From: Planomonospora sp. ID67723
Lineage (GTDB): Bacteria; Actinomycetota; Actinomycetes; Streptosporangiales; Streptosporangiaceae
Length of the DNA: 64,000 nt
Assembly (NCBI RefSeq): GCF_015711605.1
Contig: NZ_JABTEZ010000006.1
Coordinates: 1 to 64,000 of the forward strand
Direction of reading: 5' to 3'
Part shown: positions 54,929 through 63,185 of the stretch, one piece after another
Layout: each line of letters starts with the position of its first letter
Position numbering within the stretch: position 1 is the stretch's first letter
Notes under the pieces: model-generated
The model's database searches: none
Seen by the model: only the letters and a program-made list of their open reading frames with translations
What the model was told of the DNA's origin: nothing
Translations under genes and position numbers: made by a program

Positions 54929-57205
54929 GTGCCCCGTACCCACCCGGACACCACGATCGAGCCGCCCGCGGTCCGGGCCGGGCGGGAGGCGGCGCACGTC
55001 TCGGGTCTCCTCGTCCGGTGCCGGCGCCTGATCCTGTGGCTCGCCGTCCTCGGCATCGCGCTGGCCGTACTCGCCGGCCACGACGTGCACGACCGTCTGG
55101 TGTCCGGAGGCGCGACGGCCTCCGGCGCGGAGTCGGAACGCGCGGACGAACTGCTGGAGACAGGGTTCGGAACCGGAAACCCTCACCTCGTCCTGATCGT
55201 CAGGAGCGCGCAGCCGGTGGACCGACCCCAGGTCGCCGCGGCCGGCACGGCCGTCGCGACCCGGCTCGCCCGTGATCCCGGCGTCGCCGACGTCACCTCG
55301 TACTGGGACACCCGCTCACCCGCCCTGCGCGGCCGGGACGGACGGGCCGCGCTCATCCTGGCCCGCCTGCGCGGCGACGGCATGCGGCAGGTCGCCACGG
55401 CCGCCCGCCTGACGCCCGGCCTGGCCGGGGCGCACGGGCCGCTGTCGGTCTCCGTCACGGGGGAGGCCCAGGTCAGGGTCGAGACGCAGCGCCGCAGCGA
55501 GCAGGACCTCCGCACGGTGGAACTCATCACCGTCCCCCTGACCTTCACGATCCTGCTGCTGGTCTTCGGCAGCCTCACCGCCGCCGTTCTGCCGGTCCTC
55601 GTCGGCGTGTTCGCGGTGGCCGGGACCATGGCGGTGCTGCGCCTGCTCACCGAGCTGACCGAGATCTCCGTCTTCGCGATGAGCATCGCCAGCGCTCTCG
55701 GGTTCGCCCTCGCGGTGGACTTCAGCCTCTTCCTCATCACCCGGTTCCGCGAGGAACTGGCCTGCGGGCGCGACGTCGCGGATGCGGTCCGGGTCACCAT
55801 GCGCACCACCGGCAGGGCCGTGGCGTTCTCGGCGTTCACCGTGGCGCTGTCCCTGGTGGCGCTGCTGCTCTTCCCGTTCATGATGTTCCGCTCGGTCGCC
55901 TTCGCGGGCATCGCGGTGACCCTGCTGGCCGCGGCCGGGAGCCTGGTGGTGCTGCCGGCGGTGCTCGCCGTGCTCGGCGGCCGCGTCGACAGCCTGGCCG
56001 TGCCGGGGCCGTGGCGGGCCGGGCGGACTCCCGCGGCGGGGCCGGGAGGCTGGTTCCGCATCGCCACGGCCGTGATGCGCCGTCCCCTGGCCGTCGCCGT
56101 TCCCACCGTCCTGCTGCTGGCCGCGCTGGCCTCGCCCTTCCTCGACGCCCGTTTCGGGGTCTTCGACGACCGGCTGCTCCCGCCGCAGGCGCCCGCCGCG
56201 AGGGCCGGCGAGGAACTGCGCAGGGACTTCGACGTCCGCAGCAACGTCTCGGCGACCATGGTGATGCTGCCCGGCCCGGCCGGCGCCGCCGTGGGAACGT
56301 CCCCGACCTCGCTGGACGCCTACGCGCGGAGCCTGTCGGCCCTGGGGGGCGTGGCCCAGGTGGACACCGTCACCGGCTCGTACTCCGGGGGCAGGTTCTC
56401 CGGCCTGCCCGCCGGTCCGCCGGAGCGTTTCACCGGCCCCGCCGGAACCTGGCTCTCGGTCTCCACCGCGCACGAGCCCTACTCGGTGGACAACAGCGAG
56501 CTCGCCGGCGACCTGCGGGCCGTCCCCGCTCCGGCGGAGGCGCTGGTGGGCGGCCCGGGGGCGCAGCTCCGGGACATCCGGCTCGCCATCGCCGACACCC
56601 TGCCCACGGGACTCGCCCTGATCGCTCTGACCACCTTCGTCCTGATCGCCGGGATGACCGGCAGCGTGGTCCTGGCCGCCAAGGCCCTGCTGCTGAACGT
56701 CCTCAGTCTGGGCGCGACGTTCGGCGCGCTGGTCCACGTCTTCCAGGAGGGCCACCTGCGCTGGCTGGTCGGCGGCTTCACCGTGACGGGTACGATCGAC
56801 GTTTTGGTGCCCGTCCTGATGTTCTGCATCGCCTTCGGGCTGTCCATGGACTACGAGATCTTCCTGCTGTCCCGGATCACGGAGGAGTACCGGCGGACCG
56901 GGAGCACCGTCACCGCGGTGGCCCTGGGACTGGAGCACACCGGCCGCCTGTTCACCTCGGCGGCCGTGGTCTTCGCCGTGGTGATGGCCTCCCTGGCGAC
57001 CTCCGGCCTGGTCCTGCTCAAGATGGTCGGGGTTGGCCTGGCGCTGGCCGTACTCCTGGACTGCACGCTGATCCGCGCGCTGCTCGTGCCGGCCGTCATG
57101 CGCCTGGCCGGCCATGCGAACTGGTGGTCCCCGTGGAAGCGCCCGCGGAAGCCGTCTTTCCCGGTGCCGGCTCTCCCAGCCGGTGCCGCGCCGCCCAGGC
57201 GGTGA
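54929..57205 (+). CDS. MMPL/RND-family transporter
   Basis: The 758-residue protein has about 11-12 membrane spans in two halves. The MMPL landmarks are SIASALGFALAVDFSLFLIT (the Asp of the proton path) and MFCIAFGLSMDYEIFLLSRI in the second half. Two large periplasmic loops follow the first helices of each half. Such pumps export lipids or antibiotics in actinomycetes. AAGGAGGAGG lies 3-5 bases ahead of the GTG; an in-frame GTG at 54824 is less likely. Its last 110 bases overlap the end of the opposite-strand dehalogenase gene. Confidence 0.85.
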   Translation: MPRTHPDTTIEPPAVRAGREAAHVSGLLVRCRRLILWLAVLGIALAVLAGHDVHDRLVSGGATASGAESERADELLETGFGTGNPHLVLIVRSAQPVDRPQVAAAGTAVATRLARDPGVADVTSYWDTRSPALRGRDGRAALILARLRGDGMRQVATAARLTPGLAGAHGPLSVSVTGEAQVRVETQRRSEQDLRTVELITVPLTFTILLLVFGSLTAAVLPVLVGVFAVAGTMAVLRLLTELTEISVFAMSIASALGFALAVDFSLFLITRFREELACGRDVADAVRVTMRTTGRAVAFSAFTVALSLVALLLFPFMMFRSVAFAGIAVTLLAAAGSLVVLPAVLAVLGGRVDSLAVPGPWRAGRTPAAGPGGWFRIATAVMRRPLAVAVPTVLLLAALASPFLDARFGVFDDRLLPPQAPAARAGEELRRDFDVRSNVSATMVMLPGPAGAAVGTSPTSLDAYARSLSALGGVAQVDTVTGSYSGGRFSGLPAGPPERFTGPAGTWLSVSTAHEPYSVDNSELAGDLRAVPAPAEALVGGPGAQLRDIRLAIADTLPTGLALIALTTFVLIAGMTGSVVLAAKALLLNVLSLGATFGALVHVFQEGHLRWLVGGFTVTGTIDVLVPVLMFCIAFGLSMDYEIFLLSRITEEYRRTGSTVTAVALGLEHTGRLFTSAAVVFAVVMASLATSGLVLLKMVGVGLALAVLLDCTLIRALLVPAVMRLAGHANWWSPWKRPRKPSFPVPALPAGAAPPRR

Positions 57206-58028
57206 TCGCCGCGGCGATGGCCTCGGGCTGGTCCTCCGGCGCGTGGTGACCGGCCGGACCGCAGTGTTCGATCTCCAGGCCGGCGATGTTCGCCGCGCAC
57301 CAGGCGGCCATCTCCTCCTTGATGAGCAGGGTGGGCGAGGAGTCGAAGGTGAGCAGCAGCTTGGGGACGCCGTCGCTGCCCGCGAGCCATGCGCCGTAGC
57401 GCTCGACCCGCCCGGCCACGTCGGCGGGCTCCCCGTCGAGCGGCAGCGAGCGCGCCCACTGCAGTAGCGGGCGGCGGCTCTCGCGGGTGGGGTACGGCGC
57501 CAGGTACGGCTCCATCTCCTCCTCGCTCAGGGGCGTCAGCACCCCTCCGGTGAACGCGGTCTCCACCAGGAAGTTCTGGTCGAGGACCAGCGACTCGCCC
57601 TGCGGGCCCCGCACGGCCTCGGCCCGGGAGCGCGGGCCCTGACCCAGCTCGCTCCAGGACATCGGCCGGACGAAGGTCTCCAGGAAGGCCACGCCGCGGA
57701 CGCGGCCGGGGTGGCGGGCCGCCCAGTCGAAGGCGAGCGCCCCGCCCCAGTCGTGGCCGACGAGCACCGCGTCCTCCAGCCCCAGCCGATCGAACCAGGC
57801 GTCCAGGTAGCGAGCGTGATCGGCGAAGCGGTACGGCCCGCCGGGCTTGCCGGAGCGGCCCATGCCGATGAGGTCGGGGGCGAGCAGGCGGGCGGGCCCG
57901 CCGACGCCGGGCAGCACGTTGCGCCACAGGTGGGAGGAGGAGGGGTTGCCGTGCAGGAAGACGAAGGGGGCGCCGCTCCCGCTGTCCTCGTAGTACATCG
58001 CCGCGTCGAGCACGTCGATCGAAGGCAT
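57096..58028 (-). CDS. haloalkane dehalogenase-like alpha/beta hydrolase
   Basis: The 310-residue protein closely fits haloalkane dehalogenases of the DhaA type. FLHGNPSSSHLWRNVLPGV gives the halide-binding Asn. DLIGMGRSGKPGGPYRFADH follows. VLVGHDWGGALAFDWAARHP carries the nucleophile Asp and halide Trp. VAFLETFVRPMSW carries the catalytic Glu, and GPAGHHAPEDQPE the catalytic His. It cleaves carbon-halogen bonds in this family. The C-terminal 25 residues (EPAPGKTASAGASTGTTSSH...) extend beyond the usual end and are encoded opposite the MMPL gene. AGAGGA precedes the ATG at 58028. Confidence 0.83.
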   Translation of the reverse strand: MPSIDVLDAAMYYEDSGSGAPFVFLHGNPSSSHLWRNVLPGVGGPARLLAPDLIGMGRSGKPGGPYRFADHARYLDAWFDRLGLEDAVLVGHDWGGALAFDWAARHPGRVRGVAFLETFVRPMSWSELGQGPRSRAEAVRGPQGESLVLDQNFLVETAFTGGVLTPLSEEEMEPYLAPYPTRESRRPLLQWARSLPLDGEPADVAGRVERYGAWLAGSDGVPKLLLTFDSSPTLLIKEEMAAWCAANIAGLEIEHCGPAGHHAPEDQPEAIAAAITAWAARHRLGEPAPGKTASAGASTGTTSSHGRPGA

Positions 58029-58045
58029 GGGTGTCCTCTCCATTT

Positions 58046-58101
58046 GTTCGTCGGGCTAACGTTCGTCGCACGAACGAACTTATATTGTTAGCCGGACTAA
58101 C
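58046..58101. promoter_or_regulatory. paired MarR-type operators
   Basis: Two similar 15-mers, GTTCGTCGGGCTAAC (58046-58060) and GTTAGCCGGACTAAC (58087-58101), lie 41 bases apart. The second is a perfect GTTAG/CTAAC inverted repeat. Between them CGTTCGT-CGC-ACGAACG (58060-58076) is another perfect inverted repeat. They sit between the divergent dehalogenase and MarR genes. Confidence 0.6.
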
Positions 58102-58123
58102 GCAACGGGGTAGGATCACCGGC

Positions 58124-58618
58124 ATGAACAGCGGCGCGCCCGACACGGCGGACCTCTCGGGCGGGGAGGCCACCCCCGCCCGGCTGAGGAACCTGCCCAC
58201 CCGGCTCCTGGCGCTGACCGCGCTGCACTCCGACCGCCTGGTGACGGAGGGGCTGGCCGGTGCGGACGCCCGCCAGTGGCACTACGCCGTTCTCGCGACG
58301 CTGGAGGAGTCCGGCCCGGCGAGCCAGGCGGAGCTGAGCCGCCGTACCCGCATCTACCGCAGCGACCTGGTCGCCGTCATCAACGAGCTGGCCGACCGGG
58401 GCTTCGTGGAACGCGCGCCCGACCCCGCCGACCGCCGCCGCAACGTCATCACCATGACCGGGCAGGGCCGCCGCCAGCTGCACAGGCTCGACGAACTACT
58501 CGCCGCCATCGAAGACGACGTGCTCGCCCCGCTGACCCGGATCGAGCGCCGCCAGTTCACCGAGCTGCTCGCCCGGCTGCTGGACCACCACGGGAGATCA
58601 CGCCGCCGGGACGCCTGA
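58124..58618 (+). CDS. MarR-family transcriptional regulator
   Basis: The 164-residue protein has the MarR winged helix: QWHYAVLATLEESGPASQAE, SRRTRIYRSDLVAVINELAD (recognition helix) and the wing RGFVERAPDPADRRRNVITM with Asp-x-Arg. A C-terminal dimer helix follows. No ribosome site is obvious and a TAGGAT-like box (58111-58116) lies 7 bases ahead, so it may be leaderless. It probably represses itself and the dehalogenase through the operators between them. Confidence 0.85.
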   Translation: MNSGAPDTADLSGGEATPARLRNLPTRLLALTALHSDRLVTEGLAGADARQWHYAVLATLEESGPASQAELSRRTRIYRSDLVAVINELADRGFVERAPDPADRRRNVITMTGQGRRQLHRLDELLAAIEDDVLAPLTRIERRQFTELLARLLDHHGRSRRRDA

Positions 58619-58687
58619 CGGCCGGCTCCCACCCTGTCCGTGCCCCCCTGTCCGTGCCCGCCGCGACCGCCCGTGGTCCGGCGGGGC

Positions 58688-59095
58688 TCAGAGGCCGAGC
58701 GCGGACAGCACCCGCCGCAGATCCCAGTACGCGCGCACCGAGCTGATCCGCCGGTCGCCGCCGACCCGGTAGACGAAGACGCCGTCGTAGTGCACCTCGG
58801 CGCCGCCGGGGAACCGGATCGCCACCGAGGCCACGACCGCCGCCTCGTCGCCCGCCGGATGAATGGCGGTGACGTCGAACCGGACGTCGTTGGGAGCGAC
58901 GGTGAGCTCCCAGAACCGTTCGAGGGCCTCCCGCCCCGCCAGCCCCGTCCCCCCGGGGTCCAGCGGTGAGCCGCCGACCGGGTCGTGGAGCACGGCGTCC
59001 GGAGCGTAGCAGGCCAGCCAGGCGTCCCGGTCGCCGGCGCCGACCGCCTCCATCGCGGCGAGCGCGGCGACGGCCGCCGGGTGAGTGCTGCTCAT
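58688..59095 (-). CDS. NTF2-like (SnoaL/ketosteroid isomerase fold) protein
   Basis: The 135-residue protein has the NTF2-like cone fold pattern: VAALAAMEAVGAGDRDAWLA then CYAPDAVLHDPVGGSPLDPG at the start, and VHYDGVFVYRVGGDRRISSV and RAYWDLRRVL at the end. Asp residues line the pocket as in isomerases. The substrate is unknown. GGAGG lies upstream of the ATG. Its promoter overlaps the divergent TetR promoter within twin operators. Confidence 0.75.
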   Translation of the reverse strand: MSSTHPAAVAALAAMEAVGAGDRDAWLACYAPDAVLHDPVGGSPLDPGGTGLAGREALERFWELTVAPNDVRFDVTAIHPAGDEAAVVASVAIRFPGGAEVHYDGVFVYRVGGDRRISSVRAYWDLRRVLSALGL

Positions 59096-59118
59096 GGGTC
59101 CCCCTCCGCCGGAACACT

Positions 59119-59163
59119 GCTTGACGCGTGTCAAGCTAGAGGTATGCTTGACGCGTGTCAAGC
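59119..59163. promoter_or_regulatory. twin TetR operators with overlapping divergent promoters
   Basis: GCTTGACGCGTGTCAAGC occurs exactly at 59119-59136 and 59146-59163, each with 7-bp inverted arms. Plus-strand promoter: TTGACG (59121-59126), 16 bases, TATGCT (59143-59148), ending 6 bases before the TetR GTG. Minus-strand promoter: TTGACA (59161-59156), 17 bases, TAGCTT (59138-59133). Each -35 box lies inside an operator. Confidence 0.8.
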
Positions 59164-59727
59164 ACGCAAGCCCGCATCCTCCAGGCCGCCGAGCGGCTCA
59201 TCGCCGAGCACGGCGCCGGGTTCACGATGGCCGACGTGGCCCGCGAGACCGGCGTTTCCCGCCAGGCGGTCTACCTCCACTTCGCCTCGCGGGCGAGCCT
59301 GCTCATGGCCCTCGTGCGGCACATGGACGACGTCGACGGCATCCGCCCGCGCTGCGAACGGGCCCTGGCCGTCCCGGACCCCGTCGAGGCGCTGCGCGCG
59401 TTCCTGTTCGCCTGGCTCCGCTACGCGGCCCGGATCCGCCCGGTCGCCTCGGCGCTGCTCGCCTCCCGCCGCGACGACCCCGACACCGCCGCGGCCTGGG
59501 AGGACCGCATGGGCGAGCTCCGCGAGGGTTTCCTGGTCGCCGCCCGGAGGCTGGGCGGGGCCGGCCTGCTCCGGCCCGGCCTGGCCCCGGAGACCGCCGC
59601 CGACCTGGCCTGGGCGATGACCTCGGTCCCGGTCTGGGAACAGCTCACAATCGACTGCGGGATGAGCGCCCACGACGCCGGGCAACACCTGACCGACGCC
59701 GTCACCGCGGCCATCGTCGGCAGCTGA
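59155..59727 (+). CDS. TetR-family repressor
   Basis: The 190-residue protein has the TetR helix-turn-helix FTMADVARETGVSRQAVYLH then FASRASLL and a ligand-binding helical domain. The GTG start is inside the second operator, there is no ribosome site, and a -10 box ends 6 bases ahead, so the mRNA is almost surely leaderless. The protein should repress itself and the divergent NTF2-fold gene. The inducer is unknown. Confidence 0.87.
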   Translation: MSSTQARILQAAERLIAEHGAGFTMADVARETGVSRQAVYLHFASRASLLMALVRHMDDVDGIRPRCERALAVPDPVEALRAFLFAWLRYAARIRPVASALLASRRDDPDTAAAWEDRMGELREGFLVAARRLGGAGLLRPGLAPETAADLAWAMTSVPVWEQLTIDCGMSAHDAGQHLTDAVTAAIVGS

Positions 59728-59745
59728 CTCCTCCCACGCCGGGAC

Positions 59746-59762
59746 CCGCTCCCCTGGAGCGG
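59746..59762. terminator. short hairpin between tetR and pgl
   Basis: CCGCTCC-CCT-GGAGCGG is a 7-bp stem between two convergent genes 60 bases apart. Confidence 0.45.
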
Positions 59763-59786
59763 CCCGCGGACGCCGGGAGAGCGCGG

Positions 59787-60560
59787 TCAGGGGGAGGAGA
59801 TCCGGCCGAGGGAGGCGGGGATCTTGGCGGCGGAGCCGCGGTCCAGCAGGAACAGGGTGCGCCGGCGGCCGCGCGCCCCCGCCGCCGGGACCTGCATCGG
59901 CCCCGACTCCGACAGCGCCAGCCGTACGGCCCCCGCCTTGTCCGCGCCCGCCGCGACCACCCACACCTCGCGCGCCCCCTGGATCACCGGCAGCGTCAGC
60001 GAGATCCGGGTGGGAGGCGGCTTCGGGGAGCCGTGCACGGCCACCACCGGGCGGGTGTCGTGCAGCGCGGGCATCTCCGGGAACAGCGAGGCGACGTGCG
60101 CGTCCGGGCCCATGCCCAGCAGCAGCACGTCGAACGAGGGCGCCGGGCCGTGGTCCTCCGGGCGCGCCGCGCGGCGCAGCTCCTCGGCGTAGGCGTCGGC
60201 GGACTCCTCGGCCGTCATCCCCGAGTCGGGGCCGCGCATCACGTGCACGCGCTCCGGGTCGAGGTCGACGTGGTCGAGCAGGGCCTTGCGGGCGCCGGTC
60301 TCGTTGCGCTCGGCGTCTCCGGACGGCAGGAAGCGCTCGTCACCCCACCAGACGTCCAGGTTGCGCCAGTCGACGGCGTCGCGGGCCGGGCTGGCGGCGA
60401 TCTCGGCCAGCGTGGCGATGCCCACGGTCCCGCCGGTCAGGACCAGGGAGGCCGAGCCCTTGGCGGACTGCGCGTCGACGAGGCGGGTGATCACCCGGGC
60501 GGCGACGGCCTTGGCGAGCATGTCGGCGTCACGGTGGACGACGACGTTGGGAACACTCAC
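59787..60560 (-). CDS. pgl: 6-phosphogluconolactonase
   Basis: The 257-residue enzyme hydrolyses 6-phosphogluconolactone, the second step of the oxidative pentose phosphate path. It belongs to the DevB/NagB-fold type: VLTGGTVGIATLAEIA, NLDVWWGDERFLPSGDAERN and VLLLGMGPDAHVASLFP, which carry the usual phosphate-binding and catalytic residues. It is last in the pgi-zwf-opcA-pgl block, 84 bases after opcA. The GTG start has GAGAGAGAA upstream. Confidence 0.93.
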   Translation of the reverse strand: MSVPNVVVHRDADMLAKAVAARVITRLVDAQSAKGSASLVLTGGTVGIATLAEIAASPARDAVDWRNLDVWWGDERFLPSGDAERNETGARKALLDHVDLDPERVHVMRGPDSGMTAEESADAYAEELRRAARPEDHGPAPSFDVLLLGMGPDAHVASLFPEMPALHDTRPVVAVHGSPKPPPTRISLTLPVIQGAREVWVVAAGADKAGAVRLALSESGPMQVPAAGARGRRRTLFLLDRGSAAKIPASLGRISSP

Positions 60561-60644
60561 TGCACGTTCTCTCTCGGGCTCGGGGATGCGAAGATCCGTA
60601 AACTCGGTGGGAGCGCCCGCGGCGGATCGGGGGCGCTCCTCACG

Positions 60645-61559
60645 TCACGACGACCTGCTCGACTTCGAGATCCGCCGGATCGCGGCCTCGTAGACCTCGT
60701 CGGGGTCCAGCCTCCGAAGCTCCTCGGCGAGCAGCTCCGAGGTCGCACGACGGGCCAGGGCGACCTGGCGGTCCGGCTGGCCCGGACGGGACAGCCTGGC
60801 CAGCCGGGCCTCCGAGCGGATGATCGTGATGTCGCCGTCGACCGTGGAGAGCATCACCCTGGTGAGCCCGGGGCCGTCGGACTCGACGACCTTCACCGGG
60901 GCGCCGAGCCGCTCGCCGAGCCAGGCGGCCAGCAACGGCGCGCTGGGGTGGCCGGCCGCGGCCTCCACCACGCCCTTCTTCACCTTGCCCACCGGCTGGT
61001 CGAACGCGGCGGCCAGGAGGCTGCGCCACGGCGTCAGCCGGGTCCAGGCCAGGTCGGTGTCGCCGGGGACGTAGCTGCCGGCACGGCTCGCGATCGCCTT
61101 CACCGGCCCCGCCGCCGCCCGGGCGTCGACGATCCGGCGCAGGGCGAGCGCCCCGATCGGGTCCTTGGCCGGGACGTCCGGGCACTCCCGCGGCCACCAG
61201 GCCACCACCGGGGTGTCGGTGAGCAGCAGAGGACTGACCACCGAGTCGGCGTGCCGGGTGAGCTCGCCGTACAGGCGGAGCAGGATGACCTCGCCCGGGG
61301 TGGACTCGCCGACGCGCAGCTCGGCGTCCAGCCGGTTCGGCTCGGCGGGATCACGGGCGATGACGACCAGGATCCGGGAGGGGTGCTCCCTGGCGGCCTC
61401 GGTCGCGGCGCGCACCGCGTCGTACTGGTCGCTCTCGTCGCAGACCACCACCAGCGTCAGCACCATGCCGACCGCCGGGCTGCCCATCTGGTGGCGCAGA
61501 TGGGTGAGCTGCGATGAGATCTTCGAGGCGGTCGTGTCGCTGAGCATGAAGCTCGTCAT
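60645..61559 (-). CDS. opcA: glucose-6-phosphate dehydrogenase assembly protein OpcA
   Basis: The 304-residue actinobacterial and cyanobacterial protein is needed for full Zwf activity. Signature stretches include RILVVIARDPAEPNRLDAEL, TPVVAWWPRECPDVPAKDP (the conserved WWP) and LTPWRSLLAAAFDQP. It starts directly after the zwf stop with no gap, so the two are coupled and probably made in fixed proportion. No membrane span or signal peptide is present. Confidence 0.93.
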   Translation of the reverse strand: MTSFMLSDTTASKISSQLTHLRHQMGSPAVGMVLTLVVVCDESDQYDAVRAATEAAREHPSRILVVIARDPAEPNRLDAELRVGESTPGEVILLRLYGELTRHADSVVSPLLLTDTPVVAWWPRECPDVPAKDPIGALALRRIVDARAAAGPVKAIASRAGSYVPGDTDLAWTRLTPWRSLLAAAFDQPVGKVKKGVVEAAAGHPSAPLLAAWLGERLGAPVKVVESDGPGLTRVMLSTVDGDITIIRSEARLARLSRPGQPDRQVALARRATSELLAEELRRLDPDEVYEAAIRRISKSSRSS

Positions 61560-63185
61560 CTACAGCCTCCTCCAGACGCGTCCGTCGCGGGCCATCATCT
61601 CGTCGGCTGAGGCGGGACCCCAGGTGCCCGCCGGGTAGTCCTCCGGCACGCCCTGCGAGGCCCAGAACTCCTCGATCGGGTCGAGGATCTTCCACGACAG
61701 CTCCACCTCCCGCTGGTGCGGGAAGAGCGGCGGGTCGCCGATCAGCACGTCCAGCAGGAGCCGCTCGTAGGCCTCCGGGGACGACTCCATGAACGACTCG
61801 CCGTAGGCGAAGTCCATCGAGACGTCCCGGACCTCCATCGCGGTGCCCGGGACCTTGGAGCCGAACCGCACCGTGATGCCCTCGTCCGGCTGGACCCGGA
61901 TGACCAGCGCGTTGTGGCCCAGGATCTCGGTGTCGTCCTTGCTGAACGGCAGGTGCGGCGCCTTCTGGAACACCACGGCGACCTCGGTCACCCGGCGGCC
62001 CAGCCGCTTGCCGGTGCGCAGGTAGAACGGGACGCCGGCCCAGCGCCGGTTGGCGATCTCCAGCTTGATGGCGGCGTAGGTCTCGGTGATGGAGTCGGCG
62101 GGGATGCCCTCCTCCTCCGCGTAGCCGATGACCGGCTGGCCGCCCTGCCAGCCCGCCGCGTAGCGTCCGCGCGCGGTCGATCGGGCCAGGTCCTGCGGGA
62201 GCCGTACCGCCTTGAGGACCTTCTCCTTCTCCCGGCGCAGCGAGTCGGCCTCGAAGGAGGTCGGATCCTCCATCGCGACCAGCGCCAGCAGCTGGAGCAG
62301 GTGGTTCTGGATCACGTCGCGGGCCGCGCCGATGCCGTCGTAGTAACCCGCCCTGCCGCCGATGCCGATGTCCTCGGCCATCGTGATCTGGACGTGGTCG
62401 ACGTATCCCCGGTTCCAGATCGGCTCGAACAGGTTGTTGGCGAACCGCAGCGCCATGATGTTCTGGACGGTCTCCTTGCCCAGGTAGTGGTCGATGCGGA
62501 ACACCGAGCTCTCCGGGAAGACCGCGCTGGTGATCGCGTTCAGCTCGTGCGCGCTCTTCAGGTCGTGCCCGAACGGCTTCTCGATCACCACCCGGCGCCA
62601 GGAGGAGTCCGGGCCGTGCGCGAGGTCGGTCCGCTTGAGCTGCTCGACCACGACCGGGAAGAACTTCGGCGGCACCGACAGGTAGAAGCCGTAGTTGCCG
62701 CCGGTGCCCCGGGTCTCGTCGATCTCCTTGAGCATCATCGCCAGCGCGTCGAACGCGCCGTCGTCGGTGAACTCACCGGGGCAGAAGAAGATGCCCTCCG
62801 AGAGCTGCTTCCAGACCTCCTCGCGGAACGGCGTCCGCGCGTGCTGCTTGACCGCGTCATACGTGAGCTGCGCGAAGTCCTGGTCACGCCACTCGCGCCG
62901 GGCGAAGCCGACCAGAGAGAAGCCCGGGGGCAGCAGCCCCCGGTTCGCCAGGTCGTAGATCGCCGGCAGCAGCTTCTTGCGCGCCAGGTCACCGGTCACG
63001 CCGAACAGCACCAGCACGCACGGCCCCGCCACCCGCGGCAGGCGCTTGTCGCTGGGGTCGCGCAGCGGGTTGGCCGCCACCACCGCATCGGTGGTGGCGG
63101 CGACCGCTGCCGTCGAGGCGGCGAGTACGGCCTCCTCGACGTGCGCCGCCTGCTCGGGGAGCCTCCCCGGGCTTCCCTCCGTCAT
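61560..63185 (-). CDS. zwf: glucose-6-phosphate 1-dehydrogenase
   Basis: The 541-residue enzyme makes NADPH. The coenzyme site is LVLFGVTGDLARKKLLPAIY, the substrate and catalytic site is FRIDHYLGKETVQNIMALRF, and VIEKPFGHDLKSA holds a conserved Lys. It has an N-terminal extension of about 45 Ala/Val/Glu-rich residues before NPLRDPSDKRLPRVAGP, where related proteins nearly begin. No internal ATG or strong ribosome site argues for a shorter start. The ATG shares one base with the pgi stop (TGATG). Confidence 0.95.
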   Translation of the reverse strand: MTEGSPGRLPEQAAHVEEAVLAASTAAVAATTDAVVAANPLRDPSDKRLPRVAGPCVLVLFGVTGDLARKKLLPAIYDLANRGLLPPGFSLVGFARREWRDQDFAQLTYDAVKQHARTPFREEVWKQLSEGIFFCPGEFTDDGAFDALAMMLKEIDETRGTGGNYGFYLSVPPKFFPVVVEQLKRTDLAHGPDSSWRRVVIEKPFGHDLKSAHELNAITSAVFPESSVFRIDHYLGKETVQNIMALRFANNLFEPIWNRGYVDHVQITMAEDIGIGGRAGYYDGIGAARDVIQNHLLQLLALVAMEDPTSFEADSLRREKEKVLKAVRLPQDLARSTARGRYAAGWQGGQPVIGYAEEEGIPADSITETYAAIKLEIANRRWAGVPFYLRTGKRLGRRVTEVAVVFQKAPHLPFSKDDTEILGHNALVIRVQPDEGITVRFGSKVPGTAMEVRDVSMDFAYGESFMESSPEAYERLLLDVLIGDPPLFPHQREVELSWKILDPIEEFWASQGVPEDYPAGTWGPASADEMMARDGRVWRRL

